Numbered from the stretch's first letter, positions 34,475-43,772 are shown. The stretch is DNA of 61,943 nt from Prevotella sp. UBA2754 (GCA_002353295.1 DEJG01000015.1:1-61943); one strand, 5' to 3'. Notes: generated from the letters alone by a model not told the origin. Numbers and translations: made by a program.

Positions 34475-36172
34475 ATGGCAACAGTTGATGATAAGAAAGT
34501 AATATTCTCGATGGTGGGAGTGAGCAAGACCATCCAGCAGAATCAGAAACAAGTGCTCAAGAACATCTATCTCAGCTTCTTCTATGGAGCCAAGATAGGC
34601 ATCATCGGTCTGAATGGTGCAGGTAAATCGACCCTCATGAAGATTATTGCCGGTCTCGACCAACAGTATCAGGGCAATGTGGTGTGGAGCCCAGGTTATA
34701 GTGTGGGCTATCTGCCTCAGGACCCGCCTCTCGACGAGACGAAGACGGTCAAGGAGAACGTGATGGAGGGCGTGCAAAGCGTTTACGATGCTTTGAAGGA
34801 GTACGACGACATCAATCAGAAATTCGGACTGCCTGATTATTACGAAGACCCCGACAAGATGGAACAGCTGATGGCACGCCAAGCCGAACTGCAGGACATC
34901 ATCGATGCTACCGATGCCTGGAATATGGACTCCAAGCTCGACCGCGCGATGGCAGCCCTGAACTGTCCCCCTGGCGATAGCAGTGTCACCCATCTTTCGG
35001 GCGGTGAGCGTCGCCGTGTAGCCCTCTGCCGCCTGTTGCTGCAAAAGCCGGATGTATTGTTGCTCGACGAGCCCACCAACCATCTCGATGCCGAATCCAT
35101 CGACTGGCTCGAACAGCACCTGCAACAATACGAAGGCACCGTCATTGCCGTTACCCACGACCGTTATTTCCTCGACGATGTGGCTGAGTGGATTCTTGAG
35201 CTCGACCGCGGCGAGGGTATTCCCTGGAAGGGCAACTATTCTTCATGGCTCGAACAGAAGAGTCAGCGATTGGCTTTGGAGGAGAAAACGGCATCTAAGC
35301 GCCGTAAGACACTGGAACGTGAGCTGGAGTGGGTGCGTATGGCTCCCAAGGCTCGTCAGGCAAAGGGTAAGGCTCGTCTGAACTCCTACGATAAAATGCT
35401 CAACGAGGAACAGAAGCAGAAGGAGGAAAAGCTGGAAATCTACATCCCTAACGGACCTCGTCTGGGCAATAAGGTGATTGAAGCCGAACATGTGGCAAAG
35501 GCTTACGGTGACAAGATACTCTTCAGCAACCTCAATTTCTCATTACCCCCCAATGGTATTGTGGGCGTCATAGGTCCTAATGGTGCGGGTAAGACCACGC
35601 TGTTCCGTCTCATCATGGGGTTGGAGCAGCCCGATGCAGGCACCTTCAGTATTGGCGAGACGGTGAAGCTCAGCTATGTTGACCAGCAGCATAAGGACAT
35701 CGACCCCGCCAAGTCGGTTTATGAGGTAGTCAGTCAGGGCAATGAGACGATTCGCATGGGCGGTCGTGATGTCAATGTGCGTGCCTATCTCTCGCGTTTC
35801 AATTTCGGTGGTGCCGACCAGGAAAAGAAGTGTGGCGTGCTCTCCGGCGGTGAGCGCAACCGTCTGCATCTCGCGATAGCCCTCAAGCAGGAGGGCAATG
35901 TGCTGTTGCTCGACGAGCCCACCAACGATATTGACGTCAACACCCTGCGTGCCCTTGAAGAGGGTTTGGAGGCGTTTGCCGGCTGTGCCGTTGTCATCAG
36001 TCACGACCGCTGGTTCCTCGACCGTATCTGCACGCATATCCTGGCATACGAGGGCGATGGCAATGTCTTCTATTTCGAGGGCAACTATTCCGACTATGAA
36101 ATCAACAAAGCCCAACGTCTCGGCATCGAAGAACCCAAGCGCGCCCGCTATCGCAAGCTGATGGAGGATTAG
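34475..36172 (+). CDS. ettA: ABC-F translation factor EttA
   Basis: 565 residues with two ABC domains. The first has Walker A GLNGAGKST, signature LSGGERRRVALC and Walker B VLLLDEPTNHLD; the second has GPNGAGKTT, LSGGERNRLHLA and VLLLDEPTNDID. Between them is the P-site tRNA interaction linker (about 240-325) rich in Arg/Lys. Length and N-terminus (MVGVSKTI) match EttA, the ATP-sensing factor acting on the ribosome during early elongation. There are no membrane helices. It begins 40 bases after the GH9/M3 gene. Confidence 0.92.
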   Translation: MATVDDKKVIFSMVGVSKTIQQNQKQVLKNIYLSFFYGAKIGIIGLNGAGKSTLMKIIAGLDQQYQGNVVWSPGYSVGYLPQDPPLDETKTVKENVMEGVQSVYDALKEYDDINQKFGLPDYYEDPDKMEQLMARQAELQDIIDATDAWNMDSKLDRAMAALNCPPGDSSVTHLSGGERRRVALCRLLLQKPDVLLLDEPTNHLDAESIDWLEQHLQQYEGTVIAVTHDRYFLDDVAEWILELDRGEGIPWKGNYSSWLEQKSQRLALEEKTASKRRKTLERELEWVRMAPKARQAKGKARLNSYDKMLNEEQKQKEEKLEIYIPNGPRLGNKVIEAEHVAKAYGDKILFSNLNFSLPPNGIVGVIGPNGAGKTTLFRLIMGLEQPDAGTFSIGETVKLSYVDQQHKDIDPAKSVYEVVSQGNETIRMGGRDVNVRAYLSRFNFGGADQEKKCGVLSGGERNRLHLAIALKQEGNVLLLDEPTNDIDVNTLRALEEGLEAFAGCAVVISHDRWFLDRICTHILAYEGDGNVFYFEGNYSDYEINKAQRLGIEEPKRARYRKLMED

Positions 36173-36194
36173 CGACCTGTCCGTGGAGAAGGAA

Positions 36195-36356
36195 ATGCTT
36201 TATGAAGTCTTAGGCGCTGATGATACAGCAGAAGGCATAGACATCGCAGAAGTGTGGCGTAAGAACCATAAGGGCGATTTAACGGTAAGCCACATTCCAG
36301 ATACGCATAATGGCATGCTGAAAAAAGACTATATAAGTATTACATGGATGCTCTAA
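36195..36356 (+). CDS. Small ORF or gene remnant (53 aa)
   Basis: MLYEVLGADDTAEGIDIAEV begins a 53-codon ORF ending at 36356. The frame is open back to 36174, right after the ettA stop, so it may be the tail of a lost gene. Composition looks protein-like (acidic amphipathic start, then WRKNHKGDLTVSHIPD), but I recognise no family and see no promoter. Confidence 0.3.
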   Translation: MLYEVLGADDTAEGIDIAEVWRKNHKGDLTVSHIPDTHNGMLKKDYISITWML

Positions 36357-36452
36357 CTCTATAAAGTTAAAAATGAAGGCCAATATAAAGGAAAATCGAG
36401 TTTGACAGATGCAGAAAAAGGGTATTTCCAATGACACCCGAAAAAAGGGGGT

Positions 36453-36524
36453 CTCGAGCCAAATCGAGGTTTGGCTCGAGCCAAAACCCGTTCTGGCTCG
36501 AGCCAAGTCAAGGAGAGGCTCTAG
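36453..36524. repeat. Tandem 22-bp repeats each headed by a CTCGAG palindrome
   Basis: Three full units start at 36453, 36475 and 36497. Each begins CTCGAGCCAA, has about 10 variable bases and ends GG. A decayed fourth unit (CTCTAGGCGG) starts at 36519. Because units abut, each internal junction forms a palindrome: TTGGCTCGAGCCAA (36471-36484) and TGGCTCGAGCCA (36494-36505). Centres are exactly 22 bp apart. The array ends 23 bases before the start of the orphan secreted-protein gene at 36547. Confidence 0.75.
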
Positions 36525-36546
36525 GCGGTGCAAAAACTAAAGTAGT

Positions 36547-36912
36547 ATGAAAAAGAAAAAAAAGGTAATAATTTTTGGATTGGCAGTGTTTGGCTTTACG
36601 GCAGTCTACGGACAAGGTCTGCTCCCGGATACGCATCGGATGGACTCTGTGATGCGGGAGGTGGAGCGAATACATAGTTTTCATTGTTGGCATCAACCAC
36701 TTAATCAGCGTGTAGATGAGATATCAATTATGCTAAGACATCAGGGGGGTAGGGCGATTGATCCTCATGCTAATAATATTCCGCGACTGATTCCTTCCCC
36801 TGATAAGTCGGTATTCAGCCATATGGATAATGTAAAATGGATTAAAGACAGACGGTTTGATTTTGCGGATATATTCTCTGACTTTCTGTTCGGTAATACT
36901 GTTGTGTTCTAG
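36547..36912 (+). CDS. Small exported protein of unknown family (121 aa)
   Basis: It begins with a run of lysines and a signal peptide (KVIIFGLAVFGFTAVYG, then QG). The mature part is about 100 residues, rich in His, Asp, Arg and Phe, with HCWHQPLNQRVDEIS and KWIKDRRFDFADIFSDF. One Cys only; no domain is recognised. No TAnnTTTG promoter is visible, but the 22-bp CTCGAG array lies directly upstream. A long hairpin at 36923-36968 follows the stop. Confidence 0.5.
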   Translation: MKKKKKVIIFGLAVFGFTAVYGQGLLPDTHRMDSVMREVERIHSFHCWHQPLNQRVDEISIMLRHQGGRAIDPHANNIPRLIPSPDKSVFSHMDNVKWIKDRRFDFADIFSDFLFGNTVVF

Positions 36913-36922
36913 AAGGTATTTG

Positions 36923-36968
36923 AGGTTGTAAGGTTGTGAGACCTTACAGCCTCATAACCTCACAACCT
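36923..36968. terminator. Long hairpin between convergent genes
   Basis: Stem 36923-36940 pairs with 36951-36968 (17 of 18 positions including one G.U) around a 10-base loop. Each arm is itself an 8-bp direct repeat (AGGTTGTA/AGGTTGTG). There is no T-run, but it lies between a plus-strand and a minus-strand gene end and can act for both. Confidence 0.5.
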
Positions 36969-36973
36969 AAACT

Positions 36974-37672
36974 TTATCCACCGAAGTATTCTTCGAGTTC
37001 GGCATTGGCACTGCCCTGGCTGTTGGGCAGGTCGCGGATGACAACTCCATGTTCCAGCAGGGCGATGCGGTTGGAGATATCAACCGTGTGCTGCAGGTTA
37101 TGACTCGAAATGATGAGTGTGGCACCCGTATCCTGTGCATAATCGGTGAGCACATGCTTCAGTATGAGCTGACTCGAAGGGTCGAGGAAATTGAAAGGCT
37201 CGTCGAGAATCACAATCTTCGGACGGCGGAAGAGGGCTGAGATGATGCCCACTTTCTGCTTATTGCCCGCAGAGAGATTGCGAATGAGTTTCTTCTGTCC
37301 GAATACCTCGCCGGCAGCCAACTGCTCGAAGTCCTTCAGACGCTCATCGACCTCAGCCTGCGTCATGCCTGATATTTTGCCCAGGAAGGCGAAATACTCC
37401 TCAGGGGTGAGGAAATCGATGAGGAATCCCTCGTCGATATAGGCACCGACAAACTGTTTCCAGGCTTCCGATTCAGTCGGATTGATGCCATCGATCACGA
37501 CGCTGCCTTCGTCGGCCTGCAGCAGGTCGAGCAGCATGCGGAACAATGTGGTCTTACCAGCACCGTTGTTGCCTACGAGTCCGAGGATGTCGCCATCGTT
37601 GATGGTGAACTCGTCAATGTTACAGGCGACGGTCTCGCCGAACTGCTTCTTCAGGTTTTGGATTGTAATCAT
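36974..37672 (-). CDS. ABC transporter ATP-binding protein
   Basis: 232 residues: Walker A GNNGAGKTT, Q-loop region FVGAYIDEGF, signature LSAGNKQKVG, Walker B KIVILDEPFNFLD and switch His in ISSHNLQHTV. The class resembles ATPases of two-gene Bacteroidetes exporters. The partner permease is not found on either side: secA lies upstream (44 bases) and a convergent orphan gene downstream. It may serve a permease encoded elsewhere. Transcription could come from secA, since no terminator is evident between them. Confidence 0.85.
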   Translation of the reverse strand: MITIQNLKKQFGETVACNIDEFTINDGDILGLVGNNGAGKTTLFRMLLDLLQADEGSVVIDGINPTESEAWKQFVGAYIDEGFLIDFLTPEEYFAFLGKISGMTQAEVDERLKDFEQLAAGEVFGQKKLIRNLSAGNKQKVGIISALFRRPKIVILDEPFNFLDPSSQLILKHVLTDYAQDTGATLIISSHNLQHTVDISNRIALLEHGVVIRDLPNSQGSANAELEEYFGG

Positions 37673-37716
37673 TGCTTTTCTATTTTTTTTCTAGGGTTAC
37701 CTAGGATTTTCTAGGA

Positions 37717-40700
37717 TTAAACTAAGCCGCGTCCGTGGCAATTCTTGAACTTCTTGCCGGAACCGCAGGGACAGGGGTCGTTGCGTCCGGGCAGTTTCTC
37801 CTTCACAATCGGGGTGCGGGGCTGTTGGGCACGGGTGTCCTGAGCTGCGGCACGTGCCTGGTTGGGGTCGGTCATCTGCTCTTCGTTCAGGTTCTGCTTG
37901 CTCTCGGTGTATTGGTTGCGCTGGGTGCGCTGTTCGGGGGCAGCCTCCTGTACCTGCTGCATTTCGGGGATGGCACCACGCATCAGGATAGACACGATGC
38001 GGTTGTTCATATCGTTGATCATGGTGTCCCACACCTTGGCACTCTCCAGTTTGAAGATGAGCAGTGGGTCTTTCTGTTCGTAGCTGGCGTTCTGCACTGA
38101 GTGGCGCAGCTCGTCGAGGGCACGTAGATTCTCCTTCCACGACTCGTCGATGATGTGCAGCAGCATCTGCTTCTCGAACTCCTTGACAATCGACTTGCTG
38201 TCGCTCTCGTAAGCCTCCTTCAGATTGCAGGGGATGTTATACATCTTGCGGCCGTCGGTCAGTGGCACCATGATGCGCTCGTACATCTGACCTTGCGTCT
38301 CATACACCTGCTTGATGATGGGGCGAGCCACTTCGCGGATGTGCTCGGTCTTGCGGCTGAAGGTATCCATCACCTGCTGGAAGGTATTCTCCTCTAGTTG
38401 GTCGCGCTGCTCGTTGAGGAGCTGCTCGTTGGTGAAAGGCACCTCCATGGCGAAGATATGCAGGAATTCCTCCTTGCAACCCTCGTAGTCGTTGTTCTCG
38501 ATGATGTTGACCACACGGTCCCACATGATGTTGGAAATATCCATGCCGATGCGCTCACCCATCAGGGCGTGGCGGCGCTTCTCATAGATGACGGTACGCT
38601 GCTTGTTCATCACGTCATCGTACTCCAACAGGCGCTTACGGATGCCGAAGTTGTTTTCCTCGACCTTCTTTTGGGCGCGCTCAATCTGCTTGGAAATCAT
38701 GGGGCTCTCAATCATCTCGCCCTCCTTGAAGCCCAGACGGTCCATGACGGTGGCGATACGTTCGGAACCGAACAGACGCATCAGCTTGTCTTCGAGCGAT
38801 ACGAAGAAGAGGGATGAACCAGGGTCGCCCTGACGTCCAGCACGACCACGCAACTGGCGATCGACACGACGGCTCTCGTGGCGCTCGGTACCGATGATGG
38901 CAAGACCGCCAGCCTCCTTGACTTCAGGCGACAACTTGATGTCCGTACCACGACCAGCCATGTTGGTGGCAATGGTGACGGCACCCAGTCCGTTGGTCGA
39001 TTGACCAGCCAATGCCACGATGTCGGCCTCCTTCTGGTGGAGCTTGGCATTCAGCACCTGGTGGGGAATACCCTCGCGCTTGCCCGTCTCGGGGTTGACA
39101 TACATATCGAGCATACGGCTGAGCAATTCAGAAATCTCAACCGATGTAGTACCTATCAGCGTCGGGCGACCAGCCTTGCGCAGGCGAACCACCTCGTCGA
39201 TGACGGCACGGTACTTTTCACGGGCTGTCTTATAGACACGGTCGTCCATATCGTCGCGGATAACAGGACGGTTGGTAGGAATCTCCACCACGTCGAGCTT
39301 ATAGATATCCCAGAACTCGCCAGCCTCGGTAGAAGCCGTACCGGTCATACCAGCCAACTTATGGTACATACGGAAATAGTTCTGCAGGGTGATGGTGGCA
39401 AAGGTCTGGGTGGCAGCCTCTACCTTCACGTGTTCCTTGGCTTCGACAGCCTGGTGTAGACCGTCGCTCCAGCGGCGCCCCTCCATGATACGACCCGTCT
39501 GCTCATCGACAATCTTCACTTCGCCGTCGATGACCACATACTCGTCGTCCTTGTTGAACATGGTGTAGGCCTTCAGCAACTGCTGCAGGGTATGCACACG
39601 CTCCGACTGCACGGCATAGTGCTGGAGCATTTCGTCTTTCTTGTTCAGGCGCTCCTCGTCGGAAAGGCTCGTATCTGCCTCCAGTTCAGAGAGCTGACTG
39701 GTGATGTCAGGCAGCACGAAGAGCTCGGCATCGTTGACCTGCTTAGCCAGCCAAGCCGTACCCTTATCGGTGAGATCGCAGGAGTTCAGTTTCTCGTCAA
39801 CCACAAAGTAGAGGGGCTCCACCACCTCGGGCATACGGCGGTTGTTGTTCTCCATATATATGTTCTCGGTGGCTTGCATACCCGACTTGATACCTTCCTC
39901 GGACAGGAACTTGATGAGGGGCTTGTTCTTAGGCAGACACTTATGCGAGCGGTAGAGCGCCAGGAAGCCCTCTTCCTCCAGTTTCTTGTCGTTTTTCTCG
40001 CGGCCCTCGGCAATCTTCTGCTTAGCCTCTGCCAGATATTGCGTAGCCAACTGGCGCTGAACACCCACAATCTTCTCAACCAGGGGCTGATACTCCTCGA
40101 ACATCTGGTCGTCGCCCTTGGGCACAGGACCGGAGATGATGAGTGGGGTACGGGCATCGTCAATCAACACGGAGTCAACCTCATCGACGATGGCGTAGTT
40201 ATGCGCACGCTGCACGAGATCCTGCGGCGAAATAGCCATATTGTCGCGCAGATAGTCGAAACCGAACTCGTTGTTGGTACCGAAGGTGATGTCGCACTGG
40301 TAAGCCTTACGACGAGCCTCGGAGTTGGGCTGGTGCTTGTCAATGCAATCCAAGGAGAGTCCGTGGAACATATAGAGAGGCCCCATCCACTCGGAGTCAC
40401 GCTTAGCCAGATAGTCGTTGACGGTCACCACGTGAACACCATTACCCGTCAGGGCATTGAGGAAGACGGGGAGGGTAGCCACCAGCGTCTTACCTTCACC
40501 GGTAGCCATCTCGGCAATCTTACCCTGGTGCAGAACGACACCGCCGAAGAGCTGTACATCGTAATGTACCATCTCCCATTTCAGGTCGTTGCCACCAGCT
40601 GTCCAGTGGTTATGATAGATGGCCTTGTCGCCATCGATGGTGATAAAGTCTTTTTTGGGGTCGGCAGCCAGTTCGCGGTCGAAATCGGTAGCCGTCACAA

Positions 40701-41082
40701 CGGTCTCCTCGTTCTCGGCAAAGCGGCGAGCCGTCTCCTTCACGATGCTAAAGACCTCTGGCATCACCTCGTTGAGCGCCACCTCATAGATGTCGAGCGC
40801 CTCTTTCTCCAACTTGTCGATCTGAGCGAAGATTTCTGAACGCTCGTCGATGGGCGTATCTTCGATGGTTGCTTTCAGTCGTTCAATCTCTTCTTTCTGC
40901 GTCTTGGCTGAATCCTGTACTTTCTGTTGGATATCCTTGGTGCGCTGGCGCAACTGGTCGTTGTCGAGCTGCTGAATTTCCGGATAGACGGCTTTCACCT
41001 TCTCTACCAGAGGTTGAATCAGTTTCATGTCACGAGATGACTTGTTGCCGAACAACGTTGTCAAAATCTTGGTTAAATTCAT
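37717..41082 (-). CDS. secA: Preprotein translocase ATPase SecA
   Basis: 1121 residues, the long form usual in Bacteroidetes. It has an extended N-terminal helical region, DEAD-type motifs (MATGEGKTL, VDEVDSVLIDDARTPLIISG), the preprotein crosslinking domain, GRGTDIKL and GRAGRQGDPG in the second ATPase half, and a C-terminal zinc-binding tail (RNDPCPCGSGKKFKNCHG) that contacts SecB or ribosomes. It drives Sec-dependent export through SecYEG. A TAATTTTG box at 41127-41134 (minus strand) lies 45 bases upstream of the ATG. A 7-bp repeat array sits behind this promoter. Confidence 0.97.
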   Translation of the reverse strand: MNLTKILTTLFGNKSSRDMKLIQPLVEKVKAVYPEIQQLDNDQLRQRTKDIQQKVQDSAKTQKEEIERLKATIEDTPIDERSEIFAQIDKLEKEALDIYEVALNEVMPEVFSIVKETARRFAENEETVVTATDFDRELAADPKKDFITIDGDKAIYHNHWTAGGNDLKWEMVHYDVQLFGGVVLHQGKIAEMATGEGKTLVATLPVFLNALTGNGVHVVTVNDYLAKRDSEWMGPLYMFHGLSLDCIDKHQPNSEARRKAYQCDITFGTNNEFGFDYLRDNMAISPQDLVQRAHNYAIVDEVDSVLIDDARTPLIISGPVPKGDDQMFEEYQPLVEKIVGVQRQLATQYLAEAKQKIAEGREKNDKKLEEEGFLALYRSHKCLPKNKPLIKFLSEEGIKSGMQATENIYMENNNRRMPEVVEPLYFVVDEKLNSCDLTDKGTAWLAKQVNDAELFVLPDITSQLSELEADTSLSDEERLNKKDEMLQHYAVQSERVHTLQQLLKAYTMFNKDDEYVVIDGEVKIVDEQTGRIMEGRRWSDGLHQAVEAKEHVKVEAATQTFATITLQNYFRMYHKLAGMTGTASTEAGEFWDIYKLDVVEIPTNRPVIRDDMDDRVYKTAREKYRAVIDEVVRLRKAGRPTLIGTTSVEISELLSRMLDMYVNPETGKREGIPHQVLNAKLHQKEADIVALAGQSTNGLGAVTIATNMAGRGTDIKLSPEVKEAGGLAIIGTERHESRRVDRQLRGRAGRQGDPGSSLFFVSLEDKLMRLFGSERIATVMDRLGFKEGEMIESPMISKQIERAQKKVEENNFGIRKRLLEYDDVMNKQRTVIYEKRRHALMGERIGMDISNIMWDRVVNIIENNDYEGCKEEFLHIFAMEVPFTNEQLLNEQRDQLEENTFQQVMDTFSRKTEHIREVARPIIKQVYETQGQMYERIMVPLTDGRKMYNIPCNLKEAYESDSKSIVKEFEKQMLLHIIDESWKENLRALDELRHSVQNASYEQKDPLLIFKLESAKVWDTMINDMNNRIVSILMRGAIPEMQQVQEAAPEQRTQRNQYTESKQNLNEEQMTDPNQARAAAQDTRAQQPRTPIVKEKLPGRNDPCPCGSGKKFKNCHGRGLV

Positions 41083-41126
41083 ATCTTAATACTTCGTTTT
41101 TATACCTTAATTCATAAAATTGGGGA

Positions 41127-41134
41127 CAAAATTA
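41127..41134 (-). promoter_or_regulatory. secA -7 box
   Basis: TAATTTTG on the minus strand, 44 bases before the secA ATG. The expected -33 position falls in the adjacent A/T-rich, 7-bp repeat array. Confidence 0.55.
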
Positions 41135-41144
41135 CAAAAAAAAA

Positions 41145-41172
41145 GTGAAAAGTGTAGAGTGAAGAGTGAATA
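41145..41172. repeat. Four 7-bp tandem repeats upstream of secA
   Basis: GTGAAAA, GTGTAGA, GTGAAGA and GTGAATA follow without gaps. The array lies between the secA promoter and the 3' end of the phosphatase-family gene, and would cover the -33 region of secA. Confidence 0.65.
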
Positions 41173-41209
41173 ATTTGCTTCCGCTCCTGTGTTTTTACCT
41201 TTTTTACCG

Positions 41210-42586
41210 TTAAAAAAGTGGTTCTGCCACACAGGCATTGGGTGCACGGATGCGAATAGCACGGGCAACAGCTGGTGCTATACGATCAACGGTAACGGGT
41301 GTCTGAATTCGCTCTGCCTTTGTTCCGGCTCCATAGACGATGATGGGGAAAGGAACATGGGCGGAACGGGAAGTAGACTGCTCCTGTGTGTCTTCGTTGA
41401 TGAGGCGCCATCCTGGAGCAATATCTATAATGAGGTCGCCGCATTTTTCAACGTTGAAACCATTGCGTATTCTTTCAAGTAAATAACTGTCGCTTATCAG
41501 TAATTGGTTGGCTGTATATACATTACGGACGCCAGATATCTGTAGGAGAAACTCCTGTGAACGATTAGAAATGTCGCTTAAATTGATATTCTTCTGACGA
41601 AGTAATTGGTGATTGAAATAGATGTGGTTCTTATGATAGAACTCCACGTATTTGGCAGAACCGAAGACGGCTCCTAAATACATGTTCAGCAGGTTTGCAG
41701 TACGGTTGATATAGAACGTACCAGTAGGAATTCGGAAACGCTCCTGATTGCCTTCCTCTTCTTCTTCACGGCTGGTCGTTCCCGTGATGACAAAGAGTAC
41801 TCGGTCGCTGGGAATGTGATGCTTGATACCGTTTAATAGCAGGGCTATCTGTCGGTCAAGAGCTACGTACGCTTCCATTTGCTGACCTGCTTCGTAGGTC
41901 AGACTCAACAGATCGGGTTTGTCGTCGTTGCCGATACCGGCCTGTTCGATGCATTTTAAGGCAGCATCTGTTACACTTTTATTGGCATCGGACGCATCGG
42001 GATGGAAAAGTCGTGAAAAACCACTCAGCCATTGGTTGAGAGGACGATAATAGGTGGTGGTTGCCCATGAACCGTTATTGATCCATGCAGCTCCGTCAGC
42101 AGCATGTCCAGCCGACAAGATGGCAGCATCAGCAGTTGGTGCAAAAGAGAAAACTTTGGCAATGCCATTCGTTGCCATCTTCAACTCGTCGCTAAGGGTT
42201 GACGTGCCTAGGAACTGAGGTGAAAATCCTATTTTCTGGTCGCGCACGCAATTTTGAGGGCGCAACGTTTTTTTGTCAAGCCATTCTGTGGCTGTAATAC
42301 CATGATAATAGGGCGATGTGCCCGTATGGAGCGATGCGATGGCTGAAGCACGATCGACAGGTGTGAAATTATAAGCACCGTTAGTAAAAACCTTGCCTTC
42401 GTTCAACAGTCGACGCAATCCGTCGTTGCCATAAAGCGAAGAGTATTGTTCCAAATAGTCTGTACGCAACTGGTCGATGGCGATGCTGACCACCAGGCGT
42501 GGTGGCTGTGCAATCAATTGCTGTTGTGCTTCAGCAGTGAGTCCCAGCAAACTGAGCAAGGTTATATATATATACTTATTTTTCAT
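41210..42586 (-). CDS. Alkaline-phosphatase-superfamily exported protein
   Basis: 458 residues with a signal peptide (MKNKYIYITLLSLLGLTAEA). The fold is that of type I phosphodiesterase/PafA-like phosphatases: AIDQLRTDYLEQY with the first metal Asp, HTGTSPYYHGI after the nucleophile position, and later metal-site blocks. Where PafA proteins have the nucleophile Thr, the sequence reads TPVDRASAIAS, so the nucleophile is not obvious and activity is uncertain. It starts one base after the stop of the Lnb-like gene and forms an operon with it. Confidence 0.75.
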   Translation of the reverse strand: MKNKYIYITLLSLLGLTAEAQQQLIAQPPRLVVSIAIDQLRTDYLEQYSSLYGNDGLRRLLNEGKVFTNGAYNFTPVDRASAIASLHTGTSPYYHGITATEWLDKKTLRPQNCVRDQKIGFSPQFLGTSTLSDELKMATNGIAKVFSFAPTADAAILSAGHAADGAAWINNGSWATTTYYRPLNQWLSGFSRLFHPDASDANKSVTDAALKCIEQAGIGNDDKPDLLSLTYEAGQQMEAYVALDRQIALLLNGIKHHIPSDRVLFVITGTTSREEEEEGNQERFRIPTGTFYINRTANLLNMYLGAVFGSAKYVEFYHKNHIYFNHQLLRQKNINLSDISNRSQEFLLQISGVRNVYTANQLLISDSYLLERIRNGFNVEKCGDLIIDIAPGWRLINEDTQEQSTSRSAHVPFPIIVYGAGTKAERIQTPVTVDRIAPAVARAIRIRAPNACVAEPLF

Positions 42587-42587
42587 T

Positions 42588-43772
42588 TCAAGCCCAACGG
42601 TGTTTTAAATGCAGATAACATTGCAATAGCAAACATAATGCCAAACTCCAAATGCCCGCGGCATAATGCTGGAAAAGTCCCCCGATTAGGAATAGAACTG
42701 CGAGTATAGCCGTGATGCTCCAGTAGCGGGTGGAACGGCCATGTACCACTTTCCAGAGGAAGAACCAAGGCAGGGGATTCAACAACAGAATCTGAAGATT
42801 GATGCTGACGGTAGGGTGTTGTGAGAAAAGCATGAGAAAGAGTACTATGCCAATAGTTCCCACGACGAGCATCTGGGTTGCGTCCCACCAGCGGTAGATG
42901 GTTTTCCGCTGTAACTGCATGCAGAATAGTGCAATGGCAATGGCGGTAAGGATTATGCCACATGTAAAGGGTGAAAGCGGAAAACCACTTTTCACCATCT
43001 GTACACCTGCTGGCACACTGATACGGCGTTCTTTCACCAAGGGACGATAGTCGCCATGTTGGTAAATTTCAGCATGATCGAAGTCATACATCAGATTATT
43101 TGGCAAAAATTCTTGTTTCTCACGATCTGTAGGCTGGTCAGCAAGAATGCCCAACAGTAAATCGTTGCCAAAAGCCGCCCACGGATTATTGTGTGCCATT
43201 TCGTGAATCATCTCTCGATGAGATGGAGCATAGCCTTCACGAGCAGCATAGCTCACCTTACCCTGAATGCAGCGCTCAATAATATCGCGCGCCTTGGTGG
43301 TACAGTTGCTATAGAAATAGTTGTAGCGATAAACTCGATTCTCACTCTGCATGTTGACTGCAAGTGCTTGTTGCAGAGCCTTTTTTTCTTCGTCGGTCAG
43401 ATTGAGCACCTGTTCGGTTACCATACTGCCAAAGCGTCGGTATTCCTCTTGGAAAAGGCGATATGGGTAGGCTCCCAATTCGTAATCGGTCAGTCCAAAG
43501 ACGAAACGAAGGGCAAAGAAAGGTTTGTGATAGTCGAAAACACCATAATTGAAGGCAATGTCCAACCCGCCTTTGCGCATATCGTGATACCGAATGGCCG
43601 TATGGCCATAAAGACTGTAGATTTCGTCATGAGGCTGACAGGTGAGCAGACTGATCTCTACGGAATCCATTCTGAGAGAGTCTTGCTGGGCAAAAACAGG
43701 AATCGTAGTGAGCAAAAATAAACTCACAAAGCCCCCTTTAAGAGCATTAAAAATGATTTTTAAATGTTTCAC
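42588..43772 (-). CDS. Lnb/DUF4105-family lipoprotein N-acyltransferase-like protein
   Basis: 394 residues: signal peptide (ending IPVFAQQ), periplasmic DUF4105/Lnb N-terminal domain (about 30-250) and four or five C-terminal membrane helices (about 275-390). Putative catalytic residues are His in YGHTAIRYHD and Cys in YNYFYSNCTTKARDI. Lnb proteins add the third acyl chain to lipoproteins in Bacteroidetes, which lack classical Lnt; assignment here rests on domain order. The start codon is GTG; a possible -7 box (TAATTTTG on the minus strand, 43777-43784) lies just 5 bases upstream, giving almost no leader, so either that box is unused or translation is near-leaderless. Confidence 0.72.
   Translation of the reverse strand: MKHLKIIFNALKGGFVSLFLLTTIPVFAQQDSLRMDSVEISLLTCQPHDEIYSLYGHTAIRYHDMRKGGLDIAFNYGVFDYHKPFFALRFVFGLTDYELGAYPYRLFQEEYRRFGSMVTEQVLNLTDEEKKALQQALAVNMQSENRVYRYNYFYSNCTTKARDIIERCIQGKVSYAAREGYAPSHREMIHEMAHNNPWAAFGNDLLLGILADQPTDREKQEFLPNNLMYDFDHAEIYQHGDYRPLVKERRISVPAGVQMVKSGFPLSPFTCGIILTAIAIALFCMQLQRKTIYRWWDATQMLVVGTIGIVLFLMLFSQHPTVSINLQILLLNPLPWFFLWKVVHGRSTRYWSITAILAVLFLIGGLFQHYAAGIWSLALCLLLQCYLHLKHRWA

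Noticed and set aside
36453..36524. CRISPR array
   Set aside because: Units are only 22 bp, have a half-variable body without spacers of CRISPR length, number three, and no cas gene is present.
37681..37716. CTAGG repeats between secA and the ABC gene as a further 7-bp array
   Set aside because: The period is about 10, not 7, and only two or three weak units are present.
39592..40839. A 415-codon plus-strand frame inside secA
   Set aside because: It lies fully antisense to secA, whose motifs are complete, and has no family signature.
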